Source: DATMNI01 sp035570275 (GTDB lineage Bacteria; Acidobacteriota; Terriglobia; Bryobacterales; Bryobacteraceae). Taken from it: DNA of 16,178 bases. The DNA lies in assembly GCA_035570275.1 (NCBI GenBank), contig DATMNI010000265.1, positions 1 to 16,178 on the forward strand. The letters run 5' to 3'. Each line of letters starts with the position of its first letter. Position 1 is the stretch's first letter. Below, piece after piece: positions 7,754 through 12,756 of the stretch. The notes below the pieces were generated by a model that was not told the origin of the DNA, searched no databases, and was given only the letters and a program-made list of their open reading frames with translations. The translations under genes and the position numbers were made by a program.

Positions 7754-7810
7754 AGCCGTTGCAGGAAGCGGGTGAATCCCGCAAAACAGGCAGGGAGGAT
7801 TGTTGCAGAT

Positions 7811-7825
7811 AGCTTTCAGCTATCA
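7811..7825 (+). repeat. Left heptad-repeat remnant flanking the mobile element
   Basis: AGCTTTC AGCTATC A consists of two units of the AGCNNTC heptamer. It recurs in the same orientation, with one difference, at 8151-8165 (AGCTTTC AGCGATC A). The element 7826-8150 lies exactly between the two copies, so they act as direct flanking repeats. Confidence 0.7.
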
Positions 7826-7859
7826 CTGGAGTTTCTACATTCTGGTAGGGCCCGAGTGG

Positions 7860-7887
7860 GACAGACGATCTGGTTGAGTCGTCTGTC
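7860..7887. repeat. Left palindrome of the RAYT-core element
   Basis: GACAGACGA and TCGTCTGTC form a perfect 9-bp inverted repeat around a 10-nt loop. With the outer bases it reads GTGGG-ACAGACGA, matching the right palindrome in inverted orientation. REP-like palindromes of this type are the known substrates of RAYT enzymes. Confidence 0.8.
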
Positions 7888-8087
7888 ACCCAGCCCGCGC
7901 TTGACCCTCGCCATGGTTCTCTCTTTGAGCCATCGCATGATGGTGGCCATTGCGGTGTGCCGTTGGAAGATCGCGTGGACGTGATTGGGCATGACCACCC
8001 ACGCGTGGAGTTGGTTGAAGCGGCGAGCCGCCTCCCCATCCAGGCGAGCGTTCACAACTACACCGGCGAGAGTCTGGCGAGAGGCAT

Positions 8088-8115
8088 GACAGACCACGAA
8101 AGACGATGGTCTGTC
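8088..8115. repeat. Right palindrome of the RAYT-core element
   Basis: GACAGACCA and TGGTCTGTC form a perfect 9-bp inverted repeat around a 10-nt loop. Stem length and loop length equal those of the left palindrome. The stem differs from it at one pair, and that change is compensated on the other arm, so pairing is kept. Confidence 0.8.
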
Positions 8116-8150
8116 CCACCTTCCCCCAGAAATGTACAAACTCAAGAGGT

Positions 8151-8238
8151 AGCTTTCAGCGATCAGCGGTCAGCGATCAGCTTGAAACGGGAGAACACGC
8201 CGCGCTGGTTTTAGCTGAAAGCTGAAAGCTGATAGCTG
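8151..8238. repeat. Heptad-repeat inverted pair after serA
   Basis: The left arm (8151-8183) is built of AGCTTTC, AGCGATC, AGCGGTC and AGCGATC plus a partial unit. The right arm (8213-8238) is AGCTGAA, AGCTGAA, AGCTGAT plus a partial unit, which is the reverse complement of the same AGCNNTC heptamer. The arms are separated by about 29 bp and could fold into a long imperfect hairpin. The right arm ends 4 bp before the serA stop codon (8243-8245), so it could also serve as its transcript end. I believe such heptamer runs are common in acidobacterial intergenic regions, but that is from memory only. Confidence 0.75.
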
Positions 8239-8242
8239 CCTC

Positions 8243-9481
8243 TCAGTACAGGATTCGCGTGCGAATCGTACCTGGGACTTGATCGAGCTTCTGCTTGATC
8301 AGCGCGGTTTCGGCGCGCTCGTCCGTCTCCACGTCGATCACCACGTAGCCCACCTTGGCGTCGGTTTGCAGGTACTGGCCGGCGATGTTGATTCGCTGCT
8401 CGGAGAAGACCGAGTTGATCGAAGACAGCACGCCGGGTTGGTTGCGGTGGATGTGCAGCAGCCGGTGCTTTCCGGGGTACTCGGGTAGCGAAACCTCCGG
8501 AAAGTTCACGGCCCCCAGCGTGGAACCGTTGTTGCTGTACTTGAGCAACTTGCCCGCCACTTCGATGCCGATGTTCTGCTGCGCTTCCCCGGTACTGCCG
8601 CCGATGTGCGGGGTGAGCAGCACGTTGTCCAGGCCGCGAAGGGGAGAAACGAATTCGTCCCCCATGCTTTTGGGCTCAACGGGGAACACATCGATGGCCG
8701 CACCCGTCAGGTGGCCCGAGTGCAGCGCCGCGGCCAAGGCATCGATATCGACCACGGTTCCGCGTGACGCATTGATCAGTTTGGCGCCGGGCTTCAGGCG
8801 GGCCAGTTGGGCAGCGCCGATCATATAGTGAGTTTCCGGCGTTTCGGGGACGTGGAGAGTGACCACGTCCGCCGCCTCCAGCAGAGCATCGAGGCCGGCA
8901 GCCGGTTTGGCGTTGCCGAGGGCGAGCTGGCCCACGACGTCGTAGAACAGAACCCGCATGCCCATGGATTCGGCCAGCAAGCCGACCTGGGTGCCGATGT
9001 GGCCGTACCCGACAATGCCCAGGCACTTGCCGCGCACTTCGTGCGAGCCCTCGGCGGTCTTAAGCCACCCACCGCGGTGGGCGGCGGCGTTGCGCTGCGG
9101 GATGCCGCGCATCAGGAAAATGATTTCGGCGAGCACCAGTTCGGCGACACTGCGGGTGTTGGAGAACGGCGCGTTGAAGACCGGGATGCCGCGCTCCTCG
9201 GCTGCCGCCAGGTCCACCTGGTTGGTGCCGATGCAGAAGCAGCCGACGCCGATAAGCCGCCGGGCGTGTTCGAAGATGGGGCGGGTGAGTTCGGTGGCCG
9301 AGCGAATGCCGATGAAGTAGGCGTTGGCCGCGGCTTTGGCGAGTTGGCGCTCGGGCAGGGACTTCTGGTGGTACTCGATATTGGTGTAGCCATCGGCGCG
9401 CAGGGTTTCCACGGCGCTGGTGTGGACGCCTTCGAGCAATAGAATCTTGATTTTGGACTTGGCTAGCGAGGTCTTGCGCAT
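8243..9481 (-). CDS. serA: D-3-phosphoglycerate dehydrogenase (E. coli SerA type with ACT domain)
   Basis: 412 aa on the minus strand from ATG 9481. It oxidises 3-phosphoglycerate to 3-phosphohydroxypyruvate with NAD+, the first step of L-serine synthesis in the cytoplasm. It closely resembles the 410-aa E. coli enzyme: FIGIRS, IGCFCIGTNQVDL and GIPVFNAPFSNTRSVAEL, then the nucleotide-binding loop GYGHIGTQ (about 158-165). Catalytic Arg240 (NASRGTVVDI), Glu269 (FPVEPKS) and His292 (LTPHIGGST) fall at the same numbers as in E. coli. The C-terminal part (about 335-412; LLHIHRNQPGVL, YVVIDVETD) is an ACT domain, which in E. coli binds serine for feedback inhibition. The short form lacks the extra domain of the longer enzymes. 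No Shine-Dalgarno is visible before the ATG. It diverges from the Nfn-like fusion gene, sharing a 126-bp intergenic region. Confidence 0.97.
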   Translation of the reverse strand: MRKTSLAKSKIKILLLEGVHTSAVETLRADGYTNIEYHQKSLPERQLAKAAANAYFIGIRSATELTRPIFEHARRLIGVGCFCIGTNQVDLAAAEERGIPVFNAPFSNTRSVAELVLAEIIFLMRGIPQRNAAAHRGGWLKTAEGSHEVRGKCLGIVGYGHIGTQVGLLAESMGMRVLFYDVVGQLALGNAKPAAGLDALLEAADVVTLHVPETPETHYMIGAAQLARLKPGAKLINASRGTVVDIDALAAALHSGHLTGAAIDVFPVEPKSMGDEFVSPLRGLDNVLLTPHIGGSTGEAQQNIGIEVAGKLLKYSNNGSTLGAVNFPEVSLPEYPGKHRLLHIHRNQPGVLSSINSVFSEQRINIAGQYLQTDAKVGYVVIDVETDERAETALIKQKLDQVPGTIRTRILY

Positions 9482-9511
9482 GAGGCGTGAAATCCCATGG
9501 TAGCGCGAGCA

Positions 9512-9547
9512 GGCGGATTGCCAATCCGCCGCAGGTTGGCAACCTGC
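9512..9547. repeat. Twin-hairpin intergenic palindromic repeat
   Basis: Two perfect inverted repeats lie directly side by side: GGCGGATT-GCC-AATCCGCC (9512-9530) and GCAGGTT-GGC-AACCTGC (9531-9547). Each has a 3-nt loop, and the two are different sequences of similar build. From memory, palindromes of the form 'caggttggcaacctg' and 'cggattgccaatccg' are widely dispersed in acidobacterial and planctomycete genomes, so this is likely a dispersed family copy and not a local operator. It sits in the divergent control region of serA and the fusion gene. Confidence 0.75.
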
Positions 9548-9555
9548 CTCACAAA

Positions 9556-9580
9556 TAAAGACTTAACGGTCTTTAAGTCT
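9556..9580. promoter_or_regulatory. Operator-like nested palindrome upstream of the Nfn-like fusion gene
   Basis: TAAAGAC-N6-GTCTTTA (9556-9575) is a perfect 20-bp dyad. Overlapping it, AGACTTAA-N6-TTAAGTCT (9559-9580) is a second perfect dyad. A further GGTCTTT half-site lies at 9589-9595. A GAC-N6-GTC core is the general layout of Rrf2-family (IscR/NsrR-like) sites, but the regulator is not identified here. The site lies 28-52 nt before the chosen start and would overlap a promoter with -10 TAATAT (9583-9588). Confidence 0.55.
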
Positions 9581-9582
9581 GC

Positions 9583-9588
9583 TAATAT
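9583..9588 (+). promoter_or_regulatory. Candidate -10 box for the fusion gene
   Basis: TAATAT matches four of six bases of the TATAAT consensus and is followed after 8 nt by the ribosome site GAGGAGGT (9597-9604). Transcription from here would begin near 9595 and give a very short leader ahead of GTG 9608. The -35 (about ACTTAA, 9561-9566) is weak and lies inside the nested palindrome. This is tentative. Confidence 0.3.
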
Positions 9589-9607
9589 GGTCTTTCGAGG
9601 AGGTGTG

Positions 9608-11980
9608 GTGTTTCTCATCACTCGCAGGAAACAATTCGGTCCAACGACCTTTCTCTGGGACGTGGAAGCGCCGGATGTAGCGCGAGCGGCGCGTCCCGGG
9701 CACTTTGTTATGGCTCGCATCGACGAGCATGGGGAAAGAATCCCGCTGACTGTGGCGGATTTCAACGCGCGGCAGGGCACGGTGACGGTAGTCATCCAGG
9801 CGGTGGGAAAAACCACCTACGAGATGCTGGGGCTGCGCGAGGGCGATACCATTCTCGATTTCATCGGGCCTCTGGGCTTGCCGAGCCACATCCGTAAGTT
9901 GAATGGCACGGTGGTTCTGGTGGGCGGCGGTTTGGGCGTGGCGCCCATCTATCCGCAACTGCGCGAGTACAAGAATCTGGGCAACCGGACGATTTCGATT
10001 GTGGGTTTCCGCAACCGCGACCTGATTTTCTGGGAAGACCAGTTCCGCGAGTGCAGCGACCAGTTGATCGTCACCACGGACGACGGCAGCTACGGCCGCA
10101 AGGGCTTCGTAACGCACGCGCTGGCCGAGGTGCTGAACAGCGAAAAGGACATCCGCGAGGTGGTGGCCATCGGGCCCATCCCGATGATGAAGGCATGCTC
10201 GGAGACCACGCGGCCGTTCGGCATCCCCACCATCGTGAGCCTGAATTCCATCATGGTGGATGGCACGGGCATGTGCGGGAGTTGCCGCGTGACCGTGGGC
10301 GGCGCCATGAAGTTCGCGTGCGTGGATGGCGCTGATTTCGACGGCCACCTGGTGAACTTCGACGAGCTCTCGCTGCGGCAGAAGCGGTTCGAACGCGAAG
10401 AAAAGGCCGCCATGGAGCGGTTCAAGAACGAATCGGCGAAGCTGGCCAGCATGCGCGACCGGGACGGCGTGGGGCAAATGCCGGTGGCGATCTGCCTGCC
10501 GGAACCGGGTCCCGCCCAGCCGGGTCCGCGGGTGCCGAAGAACATCAGGACGATTCCGCCGGAGCGTTCGCCTATGCCGCACCAAGCGCCGGAAGCGCGT
10601 GTCCACAACTTCAACGAGGTGGCGCTGGGGCTGGACCTGGCGGGCGCGCTCAGCGAGGCCGAACGCTGCCTGCGCTGCAAGAAGCCGCGCTGCGTGCCGG
10701 GATGCCCGGTGGCCGTGGATATCCCCGGCTTTATCTCGGCGCTGGCTCGCAAGGACGTGAAGGCGGCCTACCTGGTTTTGAAAACCACCAACGCGCTGCC
10801 GGCGGTGTGCGGGCGCGTCTGCCCGCAGGAATCGCAATGCGAAGCCACCTGCGTGGTGGGCCTGAAGTTCAAGCCGGTGGCGATCGGGCGGCTGGAGCGG
10901 TTCGTGGCCGATGCGGCGTTTGGTCGCGGTTGGGACGAAGCGCCAGCCAACGGCGGCGGGCCGCGGAAGAAGGCGGCCATCATCGGGTCTGGACCGTCGG
11001 GGCTCGCCTGCGCCGGCGCCCTGGCGAGGCAAGGCGTGGCGGTGACCGTCTTCGAGGCGCTGCACGTGGCCGGCGGGGTGCTGAAGTACGGCATTCCCGA
11101 GTTCCGTCTGCCGGACGTCATCATCGATGCGGAGATCGAGACCCTGAAGAAGATGGGAGTGGAGATTCGCCTCGATACCATCATCGGCAAGCTCTTCACC
11201 ATCCCGCAGCTTCTGACGGACATGGGGTACGACGCGGCGTTTGTGGGCACGGGCGCGGGCTCACCCAAGTTCGCGGGCATTCCGGGCGAGGCTTTCAACG
11301 GCGTTTTTTCAGCCAACGAATTCCTGACCCGCGTGAACCTGATGCGCGGCCACCGGCAGCCGATCTACGATACGCCGGTGGGAATGGGCAAGCGGGTTGC
11401 CGTGGTGGGCGCGGGCAACACGGCCATGGATTCGGCGCGCGTGGCCAGGCGGATGGGCGCGGAACGGGTGACGGTGGTGTACCGGCGGTCGCAGCGCGAA
11501 TCGCCGGCGCGCGCGGAGGAACTGGAGCACGCCATGGAGGAGGGCATCCACTTCAACTGGCTGACCCTGCCGGTGGAGATTCTGGGCGATTCGCGCGGCT
11601 GGGTGACGGGAATGCGATGCCAGAAGATGGAACTGGGCGAGCCCGACGCTTCCGGGCGCAGGCGGCCGGTGGCGGTGGAAAGCTCGGATTTCCTGCTGGA
11701 CGTGGACACCGTGATCTACGCGCTGGGGACCACGGCGAACCCGATTATTTCGCAGACCACGCCGGGGCTGCAAGTCAACAAGTGGGGCTATATTGAGGTG
11801 GATGAGCGCACGAATATGACGTCGATTGCGGGGTTGTTCGCGGGCGGCGACATTGTGACCGGCGCGGCCACGGTGATTCTGGCGATGGGCGCGGGCAAGC
11901 GGGCGGCCGCGGGAATGCTGGAGTACATGGGCAGCCTGGCGCCGGATGCGCCGCAGCTTGGGAAAGCGGGGAGAGTGTAA
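9608..11980 (+). CDS. Fused NfnA-NfnB-type (SudBA-type) NAD(P)H:ferredoxin flavoprotein; 'DHODB-like / glutamate synthase-like' fusion
   Basis: 790 aa from GTG 9608, chosen because GAGGAGGT (9597-9604) precedes it and the protein then begins (M)FLITRRK-x-F, as relatives do; ATG 9587 is the alternative. Residues 1-255 match the small subunit: an ERIPLT flavin site, a GGGLGVAP nucleotide loop (about 106-113), and a [2Fe-2S] site D218-x4-C223-GS-C226...C238 with the one-Asp, three-Cys set described for NfnA. About 60 residues of charged and proline-rich linker follow. From about 320 comes the GltD-like large subunit: two [4Fe-4S] motifs (C354, C357, C362, C366; C401, C405, C411, C415), a FAD-binding GSGPSGLACA loop (about 461), an NADP-binding GAGNTAMDSA loop (about 601) and YRRS. 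Nfn couples NADH and ferredoxin to NADP+ by electron bifurcation; Sud homologues reduce sulfur. The exact activity is unproven. It shares an operon with the rubrerythrin. Confidence 0.9.
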   Translation: MFLITRRKQFGPTTFLWDVEAPDVARAARPGHFVMARIDEHGERIPLTVADFNARQGTVTVVIQAVGKTTYEMLGLREGDTILDFIGPLGLPSHIRKLNGTVVLVGGGLGVAPIYPQLREYKNLGNRTISIVGFRNRDLIFWEDQFRECSDQLIVTTDDGSYGRKGFVTHALAEVLNSEKDIREVVAIGPIPMMKACSETTRPFGIPTIVSLNSIMVDGTGMCGSCRVTVGGAMKFACVDGADFDGHLVNFDELSLRQKRFEREEKAAMERFKNESAKLASMRDRDGVGQMPVAICLPEPGPAQPGPRVPKNIRTIPPERSPMPHQAPEARVHNFNEVALGLDLAGALSEAERCLRCKKPRCVPGCPVAVDIPGFISALARKDVKAAYLVLKTTNALPAVCGRVCPQESQCEATCVVGLKFKPVAIGRLERFVADAAFGRGWDEAPANGGGPRKKAAIIGSGPSGLACAGALARQGVAVTVFEALHVAGGVLKYGIPEFRLPDVIIDAEIETLKKMGVEIRLDTIIGKLFTIPQLLTDMGYDAAFVGTGAGSPKFAGIPGEAFNGVFSANEFLTRVNLMRGHRQPIYDTPVGMGKRVAVVGAGNTAMDSARVARRMGAERVTVVYRRSQRESPARAEELEHAMEEGIHFNWLTLPVEILGDSRGWVTGMRCQKMELGEPDASGRRRPVAVESSDFLLDVDTVIYALGTTANPIISQTTPGLQVNKWGYIEVDERTNMTSIAGLFAGGDIVTGAATVILAMGAGKRAAAGMLEYMGSLAPDAPQLGKAGRV

Positions 11981-11981
11981 T

Positions 11982-12608
11982 ATGCCATCTGCATGTCCGA
12001 AGTGCCATAAGGTATTGGAAGAAGACGAAATCTGCTGCGCGCAGGTGCGCTATACGTGGCGGTGCCGGAGCTGCTTCAAGCTCACCACGGGCCTGGCGAT
12101 TCCGTACGGGAAATGCTTCCTGTGCGGCGGCACTCTGGAGGTAATCCAGGGCCGGGAACTGGGCGATTCCATGCGGTTCCGCGCCGTCCGGGACGCGGTG
12201 CAGTTCGAATTGGACTCGTTCCATTTCTACAAGCTGGCGCGTGCCAAGGCAGGCACCGACGACCAGCGCGCCGTGCTGGAGCGGCTGTACGAGGCCGAGT
12301 TGGACCATCTGCACGAACTCGAGGAGAAGTACCACGCGCATCTGGACCGGAGCGTGGTGGAATTGTCGGCCGACGAGGAGAATCTGCTCTCGAACTGGCT
12401 GTTCCGGGGCATCCGGTTGACGGAGAAATCCGGGGTGGTGGAACTGTACCAGGCGGCGCTGGAAATGGAGAAGCGCACGCGCGACCATTTCAAGAAACTG
12501 GCCCGGGAGCTGCCGGCAGGCTTGGAAAAGGACCTCTGCGGGGAGTTGGCGGCGGAGGAAGAAGAGCACGTGGCGATGCTGGAGACGGAGTTGGAGCAGG
12601 TGGGATAG
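11982..12608 (+). CDS. Rubrerythrin-like di-iron protein with N-terminal zinc ribbons
   Basis: 208 aa from ATG 11982, one nucleotide after the stop of the fusion gene; its ribosome site (GGGGAGAG, 11968-11975) lies inside the end of that gene, so the two are translationally linked. Residues 1-50 carry eight cysteines: C5-x2-C8, C18-C19, C28-x2-C31 and C45-x2-C48, in one or two zinc-ribbon or rubredoxin-like folds. Residues 65-208 are a ferritin-like four-helix bundle with the expected di-iron ligands: Glu76, Glu106-x2-His109, Glu161 or Glu163, and Glu193-x2-His196. Rubrerythrins reduce hydrogen peroxide using electrons passed through an iron-cysteine site. Classic ones carry the rubredoxin domain at the C-terminus; here the cysteine domain is N-terminal. 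The neighbouring flavoprotein could be its reductase, but that is inference. Cytoplasmic, with no signal peptide. Confidence 0.85.
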   Translation: MPSACPKCHKVLEEDEICCAQVRYTWRCRSCFKLTTGLAIPYGKCFLCGGTLEVIQGRELGDSMRFRAVRDAVQFELDSFHFYKLARAKAGTDDQRAVLERLYEAELDHLHELEEKYHAHLDRSVVELSADEENLLSNWLFRGIRLTEKSGVVELYQAALEMEKRTRDHFKKLARELPAGLEKDLCGELAAEEEEHVAMLETELEQVG

Positions 12609-12697
12609 ATTGGATACCGCGGTGGAGGCATTTGGGGGATTGGGATTTGACGCGGAGCAAACTGGCGACACGCGGTGAGGGGCGCAAACGGAAAAAC

Positions 12698-12723
12698 GGC
12701 GGCGGGAGTTTTCTCCCGCCGCC
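12698..12723 (-). terminator. Strong intrinsic terminator for the minus-strand secreted protein gene
   Basis: GGCGGCGGGAG and CTCCCGCCGCC form a perfect 11-bp stem with a TTTT loop. On the minus strand the stem is followed by GTTTTTCC, a run of five T, and it begins 34 nt after the minus gene's stop codon. On the plus strand it is followed by AAAAG with no T-run, so it would serve the rubrerythrin transcript less well, although it lies 89 nt after that gene's stop. Confidence 0.85.
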
Positions 12724-12756
12724 AAAAGTGTTTCAGGGTTGCTTGTTAACCACAAC

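Larger units (their letters stand above)
7816..8145 (-). pseudogene. Fragment of a REP-associated tyrosine transposase (RAYT, Y1/IS200-like)
   Basis: A minus-strand frame holds the hallmark of the Y1 transposase family: LHAWVVMPNHVHAIFQ with the metal-binding His-x-His of the HUH nuclease (HVH), preceded by the usual GVVVNARL...F helix and followed by a LKERTMARVKRGLG helix. In intact RAYTs this core is followed by a 'W...E-x-F-D-x-x-[IV]R' segment with the catalytic tyrosine, and about 35-40 conserved residues precede it. Both are missing: the frame runs into unrelated residues (CPTRALPECRNSSDS) and then a stop. The first codons are encoded by the element's end repeats, with only a TTG available as start and no ribosome site. 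It cannot act as a transposase. Known members act on palindromic repeats like the two beside it. Confidence 0.75.
7826..8150 (-). mobile_element. Small RAYT-core element with long imperfect inverted repeats (MITE-like)
   Basis: Both ends carry matching inverted sequence. On the left GAGTTTCTACATTCTGG (7829-7845) is followed by GTGGGACAGACGA (7856-7868). On the right, read on the minus strand, GAGTTTGTACATTTCTGG (8143-8126) is followed by GTGGGACAGACCA (8119-8107). Each end then forms a perfect 9-bp palindrome with a 10-nt loop: GACAGACGA/TCGTCTGTC (7860-7887) and GACAGACCA/TGGTCTGTC (8088-8115). Between them lies the histidine-motif core of a REP-associated transposase. The spacing between inner palindrome and outer heptad repeat is 31 nt on both sides. 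At about 325 bp it is too short to code for a full transposase, so it is probably non-autonomous and moved, if at all, by a relative elsewhere. Confidence 0.7.

Noticed and set aside
8151..8238. CRISPR-like array
   Set aside because: Units are 7 bp with no spacers, in inverted arms, and there are no cas genes; it is a short heptad repeat.
9512..9547. Twin hairpins as an intrinsic terminator for serA or the fusion gene
   Set aside because: Both genes start here and diverge, so no transcript ends at this place, and no T-run follows either hairpin.
9563..11065. 500-codon minus-strand open frame opposite the fusion flavoprotein
   Set aside because: Its composition is dominated by Arg/His/Ala with no motif; the plus strand carries unmistakable Fe-S and nucleotide-binding motifs.
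10702..11796. 364-codon plus-strand frame overlapping the fusion gene
   Set aside because: It is a frame-shifted reading of the NfnB-like part, with Arg/Gly-rich low complexity and no start signal.
12698..12723. Hairpin as a fully bidirectional terminator
   Set aside because: Only the minus-strand side has a T-run; the plus-strand side is followed by AAAAG, so I assign it to the minus gene only.
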